Below are positions 43,181 through 52,292 of a DNA stretch of 64,000 nucleotides, in pieces. The notes beneath the pieces were generated by a model. The model saw only the letters and a list, made by a program, of their open reading frames with translations. It had not been told where the DNA came from and made no database searches. A program made the translations under genes and the position numbers. The stretch comes from Acidobacteriota bacterium (GTDB lineage: Bacteria; Acidobacteriota; Terriglobia; Terriglobales; Acidobacteriaceae): contig JABCZI010000010.1 in assembly GCA_013289765.1 (NCBI GenBank), positions 62,001 to 126,000 on the forward strand, given 5' to 3'. Numbering within the stretch: the stretch's first letter is position 1; each line of letters opens with the position of its first letter.

Positions 43181-43262
43181 CTCCCTAATCCTCCTCTCCC
43201 ATCCTGCACTCCGTCGCGGCGTATAATGTGCGGTTTAGTCTCTTAGGAGCATCCAGTCCTCA
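42708..43262. other. 555-base intergenic region with palindromes
   Basis: Contains a hairpin CCCTGG/CCAGGG near 42912-42928, a near-perfect 20-base palindrome at 42942-42961 (TTGGTGGTGA and TCACTACCAA), and CACCGC/GCGGTG at 43054-43078. It may hold a structured RNA or operator sites. I could not match it to 6S RNA, RNase P RNA, SRP RNA or tmRNA. Confidence 0.4.
43222..43227 (+). promoter_or_regulatory. -10 box of the aminotransferase gene
   Basis: TATAAT at 43222-43227, 36 bases before the ATG, with TTAGGAG at 43242-43248 as ribosome site. No good -35 is seen at the expected spacing. Confidence 0.45.
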
Positions 43263-44453
43263 ATGTCACCGACTACGCAGCACCAATTACAACTAGCCAG
43301 CCGGATGTCGCGCCTGGGCACGGAAACCGCTTTCGAAGTTCTAAACAAGGCGCGAGCCCTGGAACGCCAGGGCAAGAGCATCATTCACCTGGAGATCGGC
43401 GAGCCCGATTTCGACACTCCGGCCAACGTCGTCGAAGCTGCCGTGGACGCACTACACAATGGTTGGACCCACTACGGCCCTTCCGCCGGGCTTCCCGAAC
43501 TGCGCCAGACCATCGCGGATTACGTAAGCCGCAGTCGCGGCGTAAGAGTCGCCCCCGAAGAAGTAGTCGTTGTGCCTGGCGGTAAGCCAATTATTTTCTT
43601 TACCATGCTGGCATTAATTGATGAAGGCGATGAGGTTATTTATCCCAACCCTGGCTTTCCCATATACGAGTCGATGATCAACTACGTGGGGGGCCGCGCG
43701 ATTCCGGTCCAGCTTCGCGAGGACCGCGATTTTTCTCTGGACGTGAACGAACTCGCCACGCTTATTACCGACCGGACCAGGCTGATCATTCTGAATTCAC
43801 CGCAAAATCCAACCGGCGGGGTGATGGAGCGCAAAGAGGTTGAGCAGTTGGCGAAGGTGATCGGCGACCGCAACATCCTGGTTTTGTCGGACGAGATTTA
43901 CAGCCGGTTGCTTTTTGAAGGCGAGCATTTTTCCATTATGTCGGTGCCCGGAATGCAGGACCGCACCATTCTTCTCGACGGCTTCTCGAAGACTTATGCC
44001 ATGACCGGATGGCGCATGGGTTACGGGGTGATGCGAGCTGACCTGGCCGCGCACATCACGCGGCTGATGACAAATTCGAATTCCTGTACCGCCAGCTTCA
44101 CCCAGATGGCCGGGATTGAGGCTCTGCGCGGCGACCAGAGTTCGGTCGATCACATGTGCGCCGAATTCAAGCGTCGCCGCGATGTCTTTGTCGCTGGCCT
44201 GAATAAGATCAAGGGCTTTTCCTGCCGCCTGCCGAAAGGCGCCTTCTATGTTTTCCCCAACATCATGAAGACGGGATGGAAGTCCAAGCCGCTGGCGGAC
44301 GCTCTGTTGGAACAAGCCGGCGTAGCCGCGCTTTCTGGAACCGCCTTCGGCGAATTCGGCGAAGGTTATCTGCGCTTCAGCGTGGCCAATTCACTGGAGA
44401 ACCTGCAGCAGGCTCTGGATCGTATCGGGCAGTGGACAGAAAAGAATCTCTGA
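43263..44453 (+). CDS. PLP-dependent aminotransferase (class I/II)
   Basis: A 396-residue fold-type I aminotransferase. The PLP lysine is Lys243 in DGFSKTYAMTGWR; other family marks are EIGEPDFDTP near the N-terminus, NSPQNPTGG and LSDEIYSRLLF. It is close to aspartate/aromatic aminotransferases; the amino donor is not evident. A 2-hydroxyacid dehydrogenase follows after 58 bases, so the two may share a transcript and interconvert amino, keto and hydroxy acids. Confidence 0.88.
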   Translation: MSPTTQHQLQLASRMSRLGTETAFEVLNKARALERQGKSIIHLEIGEPDFDTPANVVEAAVDALHNGWTHYGPSAGLPELRQTIADYVSRSRGVRVAPEEVVVVPGGKPIIFFTMLALIDEGDEVIYPNPGFPIYESMINYVGGRAIPVQLREDRDFSLDVNELATLITDRTRLIILNSPQNPTGGVMERKEVEQLAKVIGDRNILVLSDEIYSRLLFEGEHFSIMSVPGMQDRTILLDGFSKTYAMTGWRMGYGVMRADLAAHITRLMTNSNSCTASFTQMAGIEALRGDQSSVDHMCAEFKRRRDVFVAGLNKIKGFSCRLPKGAFYVFPNIMKTGWKSKPLADALLEQAGVAALSGTAFGEFGEGYLRFSVANSLENLQQALDRIGQWTEKNL

Positions 44454-44511
44454 ACTTCAAGTAATTTATCCGTTAATGGCATAGTGCCTGCCACCTTTTA
44501 TCAGGAAAATA

Positions 44512-45621
44512 ATGGCCAAGAAATTTCGTGTTTTCGCCACCTGCGACATTGGAGAAGCAATCGATCTGCTGCGCAACCGAGGATACGAAGTCGAGGTTTA
44601 TCCGCAACCCGAGGCGCCGCCGAAAAGTCTGATCATCGGCAAAGTGAAGTCCGGTATCGACGGGCTGATCACCACGCTCCGCGATCGGATCGACGCCGAG
44701 ATATTCGAAGCAGGCAAGAGTACTTTGAAAGTTGTGGCGCAGATCGCCGTCGGCTTCGACAACATCAACCGCGCCGACGCCAACCGCTACAAGATTCCGT
44801 TCACCCATACGGCCGATGTCCTCACCGAAGCCACCGCCGAGTTTGCCTTCTTCATGATGGGCATGCTGGCCCGCAAGTTATGGACCGCCGAGCATCTGAC
44901 TCGCGATAATCAGTGGGGATATTGGCATCCTTACCTGCCGTTTCTCGGCGACGAAGTTACCGGTAAGACGATCGCGATTATCGGCACCGGGCGCATTGGC
45001 TTGGCAATGATCAAGAAGTGCGCCGGCTTTGATATGAACATGCTGTGCTACGACCCGGCCTACGAGAACCACGATTACATCAAAGCCATTCAGGAAACCA
45101 TGGACTTGCGCCAGGCCCGCGGCATCTCCCGGGAAAAGAACTGGATCAAGTACGTCACTTTCGAAGAGGCGGTGCGCCAAGCCGATTTCGTCAGCGTGCA
45201 TGTTCCCCTGCTGCGTCCCGGCGAAAGCGCCACGCCCACTTATCATCTGTTCAACGAACAAACTTTGAGAATGATGAAGCCCACCGCATTTCTGGTGAAT
45301 GACTCGCGCGGACCGGTGGTTGACGAAGCCGCGCTGGTGAAGGCGCTGCGCGAGAACTGGATTGCCGGCGCAGCCCTCGATGTCTACGAAAAGGAACCGC
45401 TGCCCGCCGATTCGCCCCTGCGCGATCCCGCGATCGCCGATCGCCTCCGCCTCATGCCGCACTTTGCCAGCGCCGGGCGCATCACCCGGCTTTCCACCGA
45501 TCCCAGCAAAGGCATGGCGGGGCGCTGCGTGCAGGGATTGATCGACGTGCTCGAGGGCAACTACGGCGGTGATGTCGCGAAGATGCCCTACGTTGTGAAC
45601 AAAGAAGCGTTCGCGAAGTAA
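44512..45621 (+). CDS. D-isomer-specific 2-hydroxyacid dehydrogenase
   Basis: NAD-dependent dehydrogenase of 369 residues. The Rossmann motif is IAIIGTGRIGLAMIKKC in the middle. The catalytic triad shows as Arg in NDSRGPVVDE, Glu in DVYEKEPLP and His in MPHFASAGRIT. The length fits phosphoglycerate or hydroxypyruvate reductase-like enzymes without an ACT domain. An insertion around 195-220 (QETMDLRQARGISREKNW) looks longer than usual. The substrate is not settled by sequence. Confidence 0.87.
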   Translation: MAKKFRVFATCDIGEAIDLLRNRGYEVEVYPQPEAPPKSLIIGKVKSGIDGLITTLRDRIDAEIFEAGKSTLKVVAQIAVGFDNINRADANRYKIPFTHTADVLTEATAEFAFFMMGMLARKLWTAEHLTRDNQWGYWHPYLPFLGDEVTGKTIAIIGTGRIGLAMIKKCAGFDMNMLCYDPAYENHDYIKAIQETMDLRQARGISREKNWIKYVTFEEAVRQADFVSVHVPLLRPGESATPTYHLFNEQTLRMMKPTAFLVNDSRGPVVDEAALVKALRENWIAGAALDVYEKEPLPADSPLRDPAIADRLRLMPHFASAGRITRLSTDPSKGMAGRCVQGLIDVLEGNYGGDVAKMPYVVNKEAFAK

Positions 45622-45735
45622 ATTGCAGATCGCCATAAACCTTCGTGTCCTTGGTGGTTAATGAATTTAGAATGCAACCGTCCGAAGAGCCCGGTTCCAC
45701 TAGAATGTAGGTTCGATTCACCGTCAAGGATACGA

Positions 45736-46338
45736 ATGAAAAAGTCTCAATCCCGCGTTGTTCTTTTTATTCCGCTGCTTCTGATTTCTGCGTTTGCGGC
45801 AGCGGCGCCCGGCCCGGAGAGTCAACTGAAGCTGATCCCCGAGCCCAAGGAGGTTCGCGTACAGGAGGGAAGCTTCCACGTACGGGCGAAGACGCGAATC
45901 CTGGTTGAATTCGGACATCAGGCCGAAGACCGCATCGCTGCCGAAACGCTGGCGGAGGAAATTCATGATCAGTCCGGCTTGAAGTTGAACATTACCGGCG
46001 CAAAAAGCGAATCTAAACAAGAAGCACCCAAAGAGGCCGGGGATGTCATCGTTTTAGCCCGCGTGCAGGACCGCCGCGTACGCCAGTTTCTGGAATCGAA
46101 AGGCCTGAAGGCAGATCTGATCGGCGACCAGGGCTATCTTCTTTTTTCCGACCGCTCGCACCTCATCGTCGCCGCAAACACAGGCCAGGGGCTGTTCTAC
46201 GGTGTGCAGACCCTGAGGCAGTTGCTGCGCGCCGACGGCCAAAGCCTGGTGTGCCCCGCAGTTGCCATTCGCGACTGGCCCAGCATGGAGTGGAGCAGCC
46301 TGCGGGGCGACATCCGCCGCGGTCCCATTCCTGTTTAG
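45736..46338 (+). pseudogene. Truncated GH20 beta-N-acetylhexosaminidase
   Basis: A 200-residue frame with a signal peptide (MKKSQSRVVLFIPLLLISAFAAA) and a GH20 N-terminal alpha/beta domain (LKLIPEPKEVRVQEG, then YGVQTLRQLL). It stops at IRDWPSMEWSSLRGDIRRGPIPV, exactly where the catalytic TIM barrel should begin. No continuation is found in any frame before the next gene 40 bases on. The normal protein would have 500 or more residues, so most of the enzyme is deleted. AAGGA precedes the ATG, so the remnant may still be translated and exported. Confidence 0.78.
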
Positions 46339-46378
46339 GCGCTGAATCTGCCATTCGAATCGGTGCAAAGACGCAAGC

Positions 46379-47554
46379 ATGTTTTCCGACCGCACCAACT
46401 GGAAGCTAACGCGTAATCGTCTGACGGAGACGCTTGAAGAGGTGCGGTCGAGCGGCGCTCGCGTGCTTGATCTAACGATCTCTAATCCCACGCGCGCCGG
46501 GCTGCGCTACGACAATACGCAAATTCTGCAATCCCTCGCCTCTCCGCAGTCCATGGATTACGATCCTCAGCCGAAAGGCTTGCCGGGCGCGCGCGCTGCG
46601 GTCGCAGAGTACTACCAGGCTGCGCACGGGATTCACAATCTCGATCCCGATCAGCTGATTCTCACCACCAGCACGAGCGAAGGCTACTCTTTCGTTTTCC
46701 GCCTGCTCTGCAATCCGGGCGATGAATTGCTGGTTCCGAAACCGAGTTATCCCTTGTTTGAATTCCTGGCCGATTTAGAGGACGTGAAGCTGGTGCCGTA
46801 TCCGCTGATCTACGATCACGGCTGGCAGATGGATTTTCCCTCGCTACAACAGGCAGTGACCGAGCGCACGCGTAGCATAGTTGTGGTTCATCCTAATAAT
46901 CCCACGGGTTCCTTCGTGCAATCGCATGAACTGGAATCTTTAAATGGCTTGTGCCGCGAGCATGCTCTCGCGCTGGTTGCCGACGAAGTCTTTCTCGATT
47001 ACGCTCACGGTCTCGCTCCCCGGCAGAGTTTCGCAGCTAATTCTGACGTGCTGACATTCACGCTGAGTGGAGTTTCGAAAATCTCGGCGCTGCCTCAGAT
47101 GAAAGTCGCGTGGATCGTTACTAGTGGCCCCGCTGCGGTGGTTCAGGCTGCTCAATCGCGCCTGGAGGTGATCGCCGATACGTATCTTTCCATGAACGCT
47201 CCCATCCAGTGGGCTACGCCAACGCTGCTGGACCAGAGAAAAAGTATTCAGCAACAATTGCTGACTCGCGTGCTCGCGAATCTGAAAGAATTAGACCGGC
47301 AACTCGCCGCGCAGCAAGCGTGTCAGCGCCTGGACGTGGAAGGCGGATGGTACACGGTGTTACGCGTGCCGGTGACGCAGACCGATGAAGAATTAGCGGT
47401 GGCTCTGTTGCGTAGCAAAGCTGTGCTGGTGCATCCCGGGCATTTCTATGATTTTCCCAGCGATGGTTATTTGATCTTGAGTTTGATCACGCCGGAGGAG
47501 GATTTCGCGGAGGGGATCGGGCGACTGCTGGAATTGCTAGTCGCCAATTGCTAA
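46379..47554 (+). CDS. PLP-dependent aminotransferase (class I/II), second
   Basis: A 391-residue fold-type I aminotransferase. Marks are LTISNPTRAGL near the N-terminus, VVHPNNPTGS, ALVADEVFLDYAHG, and PLP Lys234 in SGVSKISALPQMK. It differs clearly from the enzyme at 43.3 kb and resembles alanine/aspartate-type transferases that have a shorter N-terminus. The last residues (LVANC) lie at the edge of an AT-rich repeat, so the C-terminus may have been altered by it. Confidence 0.86.
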   Translation: MFSDRTNWKLTRNRLTETLEEVRSSGARVLDLTISNPTRAGLRYDNTQILQSLASPQSMDYDPQPKGLPGARAAVAEYYQAAHGIHNLDPDQLILTTSTSEGYSFVFRLLCNPGDELLVPKPSYPLFEFLADLEDVKLVPYPLIYDHGWQMDFPSLQQAVTERTRSIVVVHPNNPTGSFVQSHELESLNGLCREHALALVADEVFLDYAHGLAPRQSFAANSDVLTFTLSGVSKISALPQMKVAWIVTSGPAAVVQAAQSRLEVIADTYLSMNAPIQWATPTLLDQRKSIQQQLLTRVLANLKELDRQLAAQQACQRLDVEGGWYTVLRVPVTQTDEELAVALLRSKAVLVHPGHFYDFPSDGYLILSLITPEEDFAEGIGRLLELLVANC

Positions 47555-47630
47555 TTATTGATTGTTGATTGTCGATTCAAAGCACGCTGATTAGCTTTTC
47601 AATCAACAATCAGCAATCCTCAATCATCAA
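47543..47630. repeat. AT-rich inverted repeat between convergent genes
   Basis: GATTGTTGATTG (47560-47571) is the exact complement of CAATCAACAATC (47600-47611), with further ATTGATT/CAATCAT copies around it. It fills the gap between the aminotransferase stop and the stop of the minus-strand hydrolase. It could act as a bidirectional terminator or be a decayed mobile palindrome. Confidence 0.65.
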
Positions 47631-47633
47631 TTT

Positions 47634-48281
47634 CTACCGCTTCACCAGAAACGGATTGCTCTCGCGTTCTTCCCCGATGGTAGTGACCGGGCCGTGGCCG
47701 GGCACAACGACAGTCTCATCCGGCAGAGTGAGCACGGTACCATGCAGCGATTGCATGATCTTCTGCATGGAGCCGCCGGGAAGGTCGGTACGGCCGATCG
47801 AGCCAGCGAACAGAGTGTCGCCGGCAATAAGCGTTTTTTCGGCAGGGAAATAAAGGCAGATGCTGCCTTCCGTGTGACCGGGCGTGTGCAGAACGTTGGC
47901 TGCATGCGCGCCGGCCTTCACCGTATCGCCAGTGCTCACGCTCTGGTCGATCTGCACCGCGCCCGGAGCCGCCATGCCGATCCAGGCGGCTTGCACGTCG
48001 AGCATCTTGAGCAAGGCGTAGTCGTTCTGGTTGAGCAGGATCGGAGCTCCGGTGGCGGCGCGAAGTTTCATGGCGCCTCCCACGTGATCGATATGAGCAT
48101 GAGTGATCACGATCTGCTTGACTTGCAGGTTATGCTTGCGGAGTAGTGCCAGCACGTCCTCGACATCGTCGCCCGGGTCGATGACCATGGCTTCGCGCGT
48201 GGTCTCGTCGCCTATGATTGAGCAGTTGCATTGCAGCGGGCCGACGGGGAAGATTTCGTGGATCATAGTTGCCTTGATCAT
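47634..48281 (-). CDS. MBL-fold metallo-hydrolase, glyoxalase II-like
   Basis: About 215 residues of the metallo-beta-lactamase fold. The dinuclear metal motif is THAHIDHVGG, with further ligands in LHTPGHTEGS, AGDTLFAGSIGRTD and VVPGHGP. The N-terminus MIHEIFPVGPLQCNCSIIGD is typical of the hydroxyacylglutathione-hydrolase-like group. The ATG at 48281 is preferred to one eight codons upstream. It may hydrolyse thioesters; no pathway neighbour is evident. Confidence 0.85.
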   Translation of the reverse strand: MIKATMIHEIFPVGPLQCNCSIIGDETTREAMVIDPGDDVEDVLALLRKHNLQVKQIVITHAHIDHVGGAMKLRAATGAPILLNQNDYALLKMLDVQAAWIGMAAPGAVQIDQSVSTGDTVKAGAHAANVLHTPGHTEGSICLYFPAEKTLIAGDTLFAGSIGRTDLPGGSMQKIMQSLHGTVLTLPDETVVVPGHGPVTTIGEERESNPFLVKR

Positions 48282-48336
48282 GGGTTTATTGTAGCGAAGG
48301 TTCATTAGACTTAGAGATTAGAGATCGAGAGGTTCT

Positions 48337-48777
48337 GTGGCAGCCAAATATCGCCAGCACGGATATCAGGATCGCGACCGTCCGGAAAAGCCCCGCAAGG
48401 ATTCCGCGGAAAAGCCCGCCTCGACGCCGCTGGCGCGACGCGACTACAGCATGGGACCAAAACCGGTGAATATGCCCGGGACGCGTGAGGTCTCGCGCTG
48501 CGCGCAATGCGGCACCGTGCTGCAGGCGATTCCGCCCACCGGACTTTGTCCCAAGTGCGGGTTTGAATTGCATTCCTGCAAACAGTGCATGTATTTCGAT
48601 CCCGGAAGCCGCTTCGAGTGCATGCAACCGGTGAAGGAGCGGGTGCCGAAAAAAGACGCGCGCAATGACTGCACGTTCTATGAAATCCGCGTCACTCGCG
48701 AAAAGGAAACTTCCACCCCCGCCAGCCTGCGGCCAAGCGACGCAAGGCAAGCCTTCGAGAATTTATTCAAGAAGTAA
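48337..48777 (+). CDS. Zinc-ribbon protein of unknown function
   Basis: A 146-residue protein. A polar, Lys/Pro-rich N-terminal 50 residues precedes a Cys-rich core (CAQCGTVLQAI, CPKCGFELHSCKQCMYFD, FECMQP and a later Cys in NDCTFYEI) that should bind one or two zinc ions. The start is GTG with GAGAGG five bases upstream. It is likely a conserved soluble protein; I do not know its role. Confidence 0.72.
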   Translation: MAAKYRQHGYQDRDRPEKPRKDSAEKPASTPLARRDYSMGPKPVNMPGTREVSRCAQCGTVLQAIPPTGLCPKCGFELHSCKQCMYFDPGSRFECMQPVKERVPKKDARNDCTFYEIRVTREKETSTPASLRPSDARQAFENLFKK

Positions 48778-48927
48778 ATTACACCGGATAAAAGTACTCG
48801 CCGACCTCCGCGGCCGTTCTCCGCGGTCGTTCTCAGCGACCTCTGCGCTTACGCTTTTTCTTCTTGTGTACTTCAAAAGCTAGGCGCGGAGTTCGCGGAG
48901 AAAGGCCGCGCGGTGAAGGCGGAGAAT

Positions 48928-49662
48928 TCAGGGTTTCTGCGTGGGCCTCATCAGTACCTCGCTGATGAATGACTGCGGAGACTGCGTTACCAGCATGGCT
49001 ACCGCGTGCGCCACATCTTCCGGTTGCAACATTTTTGCCGGATCTTTTCCTGTGTGCGGGCTCAAATCGGTGTTGGTTGAGCCGGGGCAGATCACAGCCA
49101 CGCGGATGTTGTGGCTTCGCAGTTCTTCCGCCAGAGAGTAGCTGAGCCCGTTCAATCCCCATTTTGACGCGGCATAGGCGGCGCCATTGGGCAGCGCATT
49201 CTTTCCGGCGAGTGAGGAAATGTTGATGATGTGGCCGGTGCGCGCGCGAATCATCAATGGCGCGAACGCCCGCACCGCATAGAACACGCCCCGCAGGTTT
49301 GCATTCAGAATTTGCTCCCAGCCGTCGGGCGAGAGTTGATGCAGAGGACCGCCAAATCCACGGATACCCGCGTTGTTGACCAAAATATCCGCGCGCCCAA
49401 AAGAGCTTTCAACCTGCTTCGCCGCCGCCTCCACCGATTGCAGACTAGTCACGTCGCAAACCACCGCCTCGGCCTTCCCGCCTGCCTGAGCGATGGACTT
49501 GGCGGTCGATTCGAGAGCGGCGCGCGTGCGTCCGCACACCACCGCCGTAGCACCCAAATTCGACAACTCACGAGCGATGGCAGCGCCGATGCCGCGACCT
49601 GCGCCGGTAATGATCGCTACCTGCCCCGCCAGGGGATGAATGTCGGCTTGAACTGAATTCAT
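48928..49662 (-). CDS. Short-chain dehydrogenase/reductase
   Basis: Classical SDR of 244 residues. The cofactor motif is TGAGRGIG at 19-26; NNAG and the catalytic Ser (NISSLAG) and YAASK motif are present. It resembles 3-oxoacyl-ACP reductase-like enzymes; the substrate is not determined. The ATG at 49662 has AGGAGG eight bases upstream, so the frame's longer N-terminal extension to 49824 is rejected. Confidence 0.88.
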   Translation of the reverse strand: MNSVQADIHPLAGQVAIITGAGRGIGAAIARELSNLGATAVVCGRTRAALESTAKSIAQAGGKAEAVVCDVTSLQSVEAAAKQVESSFGRADILVNNAGIRGFGGPLHQLSPDGWEQILNANLRGVFYAVRAFAPLMIRARTGHIINISSLAGKNALPNGAAYAASKWGLNGLSYSLAEELRSHNIRVAVICPGSTNTDLSPHTGKDPAKMLQPEDVAHAVAMLVTQSPQSFISEVLMRPTQKP

Positions 49663-49906
49663 TAGAATTGCCTCCTGCCCAAACTGTCTCGCAAGGCCCC
49701 CATTACGGGCCATCCGCGAGCTGTAATATCTGCATCTTATACAATGGGCGCAGGATAAGCCGGCAGGATAAGCGGAAGTTGCTTGCCTTCGGATGAAGAG
49801 GTACATATAATCCGGCAAACCCAATGTGCGGGTCAGTCGTCTTGCAGAGCTAAGGCATATTGCTTCCTAAGATTTCGATTCCCAAAGGCCAAGGAGCCAT
49901 ACACTG

Positions 49907-51277
49907 ATGAATAAGATTCTGGTTACGGTTGTGCTTGGGGTTGCCGCAGTGGCAGCGGCCCAGGGCGCCACCAAGCCTGCGCAACCACCACAGGGGCAAG
50001 CAGCACCGGCCCAACCGTCCGCGACCTCAACCCAAGCGCCGGCTGGGGCGCCCGCCCAAGCCCCGGTCATCAAGGACCCTGCCGAATACAACGCTTATGT
50101 GGGCGCCATCCAGCAGAAAGATCCTGCGGCGCAGATCAGCGGCCTTGAGGCCTTCATGACGCAGTATCCCAACAGCGTCATGAAAGTTGCGGCCCTGCAA
50201 ACGCTGATGCAGGATTACCAGCAGACCAATAACCAGCAAAAAACCATCGATACCGCCATGAAGCTGGTGACGGCCGATTCCTGTAACGTGCGGGCTTTGG
50301 CGTTGCTGGCCTTCTTCGATCGCCTCAAGGCGCAAGGCGGCGACCCCAATGCCAAGCAAGATCTGGTCGACGCGAAGAAGTACGCGCAGATGGGACTGGA
50401 TTGCCTGCCGAAATTCAGCAAGCCCGAAGGCACTGCGGACGCTGATTTTCAGAAGATGAAAGATCAGATGACCGGCATTTTTAACGCGGCCATCGGCATC
50501 GCTGCCCTGACTGACAAGGACTATGACACGGCCCGCAAGGCCTTGCGCGCCGCCGTCGACAGCAACCCGGACTCGCAAAAGGACTTCAGCGTTGTGTATC
50601 CTCTGGCGCTGGCCTCCGCAGGTCCGACTCCGCCGGATCCGAAGGTCGCTCCAGATCCGATCAATGCGATCTGGTTCGCAGCCCGCGCCTCCACGGTGGC
50701 GCCGAATGCGCAGTATCAGGCGTCGATCGAGAAATACGCCAAGGGCCAGTACGTGAAGTACCACGGCGGCGACGACGGCTGGACGGACGTTCTGGCGCAG
50801 GCCAAGGCCAGTCCGACTCAGCCCGCCGGTTTCACGATCAAGCCCGCGCCTTCTCCAGCCGAGCAGGTTCACGCCATGGTGACCACCAAGAAGCCGGAAG
50901 AGATGGACTTCGCGACCTGGCAGTTCATCTTCACCAGCGGTTCCAAGGAAGATCAGGATATCGTCTGGAACGCAATCAAAGGCAAAGCGGTGCAGATGAA
51001 TGGAACCGTCATCAAAGCGACGGCGACCGAGTTCCAGATTGCCGGCAGCTCGGATGACATTGACGCGAAGAAGCCGGATATTACCCTTACTTTCGAAGAG
51101 AAAGTTCCGCTGCGGCTGATCCCGAAAGAGGGCGCCAGTCTGGACTTCCAGGGCGAGCCGTCTTCCTATACGCCGAGTCCGTTCATGATGAGCATGGAGA
51201 AAGGGAAGCTGCTCAAGGCCGCGGCGCCGACCCCGGCCAAAAAGGCTCCGGTTCACCACAAGCCAGCTAGCCAGTAA
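49907..51277 (+). CDS. Secreted TPR-like protein of unknown function
   Basis: A 456-residue protein with a signal peptide (MNKILVTVVLGVAAVAAAQ) and a Pro/Ala/Gln-rich linker to about residue 55. A helical, TPR-like section (about 60-260) follows, then a beta-rich C-terminal domain (about 330-430) and a Lys/Ala/Pro-rich basic tail (TPAKKAPVHHK). It is likely periplasmic. AAGGAG precedes the ATG and a strong terminator follows, so it is probably monocistronic and well expressed. Confidence 0.72.
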   Translation: MNKILVTVVLGVAAVAAAQGATKPAQPPQGQAAPAQPSATSTQAPAGAPAQAPVIKDPAEYNAYVGAIQQKDPAAQISGLEAFMTQYPNSVMKVAALQTLMQDYQQTNNQQKTIDTAMKLVTADSCNVRALALLAFFDRLKAQGGDPNAKQDLVDAKKYAQMGLDCLPKFSKPEGTADADFQKMKDQMTGIFNAAIGIAALTDKDYDTARKALRAAVDSNPDSQKDFSVVYPLALASAGPTPPDPKVAPDPINAIWFAARASTVAPNAQYQASIEKYAKGQYVKYHGGDDGWTDVLAQAKASPTQPAGFTIKPAPSPAEQVHAMVTTKKPEEMDFATWQFIFTSGSKEDQDIVWNAIKGKAVQMNGTVIKATATEFQIAGSSDDIDAKKPDITLTFEEKVPLRLIPKEGASLDFQGEPSSYTPSPFMMSMEKGKLLKAAAPTPAKKAPVHHKPASQ

Positions 51278-51297
51278 CGTAAGTGAAGTTGAAACTT

Positions 51298-51328
51298 AAG
51301 GCAGCCCGCCAGGGCTGCCTTGTTTTTT
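51298..51328 (+). terminator. Rho-independent terminator after the secreted TPR-like gene
   Basis: A 10-bp perfect stem (AAGGCAGCCC, 51298-51307, with 51312-51321), loop GCCA, then GTTTTTT. It begins 21 bases after the stop. Confidence 0.9.
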
Positions 51329-51366
51329 GGCGAGAAGAATTAATCGCAAGGCGAGAGCGGCGGCCG

Positions 51367-51645
51367 CTAACGCATCGCTTTCTTTTCCATCGACAGAGGC
51401 CGCGCGCTCCGGGGCGGGCGCTTGGCTACGTCGCGAAGCTGACGGATGTCGATCTTGAGTTCGTCGATGGTCCGGCTCAGCGTGTTGCGATGCATTCCCA
51501 GTTCGCGCGCCGCCCGGCACTGGTTGCCCTTGTTCTCCTGAAGAACGGTAAGGATGAAGCGCTTCTTGAATTCGCGCACTCCTTCGGAGTAAAGGATGTT
51601 GCTCTTGTACATCTGCAGAATAAGTGCTTCCAATTGATCTTTCAC
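51367..51645 (-). CDS. Small Fis-type DNA-binding protein
   Basis: A 92-residue protein whose middle (about 30-68) matches the Fis/NtrC C-terminal helix-turn-helix (VLQENKGNQCRAARELGMHRNTLSRTI). A basic tail of about 20 residues follows. It lacks the AAA+ domain of NtrC regulators and is therefore a nucleoid-type or stand-alone regulator. The start is GTG at 51645. It is third in line after purC and cvpA on the same strand, 50 bases behind cvpA. Confidence 0.8.
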   Translation of the reverse strand: MKDQLEALILQMYKSNILYSEGVREFKKRFILTVLQENKGNQCRAARELGMHRNTLSRTIDELKIDIRQLRDVAKRPPRSARPLSMEKKAMR

Positions 51646-51695
51646 GGTAGGTCTCTCTCTCGTTCGATGTCTTTTGTTTTAGCTGTGTACTCGAC

Positions 51696-52253
51696 TCACG
51701 GCTTCGGTTTCGACTTGGATGCCGGAGTACTCGTCATATCCTTCGGAGCACGATGCAGGAAATCCAGTCCCTCGTAGAACCGCGCCCGTAAATCCGGTGG
51801 CGCCACCCAAATCGCGGCCCGTCCGACCACCAGAAAATACGGAGCCAGTTCCGACTTCTCCAGCATCTGCGAAGTTGGCGCGAAAGCGGTCAGTCCCATC
51901 AGAACCACGGCCACTACGAACCCACCCTTTACCAAGCCCAGAAGAGCGCCCAGTAGGCGGTCAAACCCGCTCAACCCAGCCACCTTCATCCATTTGCGTG
52001 CGACCCTTCCAGCCAGGCCGAAAATAGTCAACACGGCAAAAAAAATAATGAGGAATCCGAAGATCTGGGCCAATAACTCCGACTTCAAGAATGACATCAA
52101 CCACTCCGCCAGCTTCTGATACTGCCAGGCGGCAAGAATGTAACCGACGGTGAGGCCGGCCATGCTCAACGCTTCCGCGAAGAAGCCATGGATCCCGGCC
52201 AGCACCACATTCAGCAGCACGACCGCGACAATCAGCCAATCCGCCGGGGTCAT
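51696..52253 (-). CDS. cvpA: CvpA-family membrane protein
   Basis: A 185-residue membrane protein with four hydrophobic helices in the first 125 residues and the family pattern LSGFDRLLGALLGLVKGGFVVAVVL. CvpA proteins are linked to purine supply and envelope stress. AGGAG lies six bases before the ATG. It begins 39 bases after purC, which agrees with a purine connection. A polar tail (HRAPKDMTSTPASKSKPKP) ends the protein. Confidence 0.85.
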   Translation of the reverse strand: MTPADWLIVAVVLLNVVLAGIHGFFAEALSMAGLTVGYILAAWQYQKLAEWLMSFLKSELLAQIFGFLIIFFAVLTIFGLAGRVARKWMKVAGLSGFDRLLGALLGLVKGGFVVAVVLMGLTAFAPTSQMLEKSELAPYFLVVGRAAIWVAPPDLRARFYEGLDFLHRAPKDMTSTPASKSKPKP

Positions 52254-52292
52254 GCTTTTCTCCTGTCCGCTGTTATGCGGACGTTTTCGGGC

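Noticed and set aside
50027-51259. A 410-codon open frame on the minus strand opposite the secreted TPR-like protein.
   Set aside because: The plus-strand gene has a signal peptide, ribosome site and terminator; the antisense frame is Arg/Leu/His-rich without any domain.
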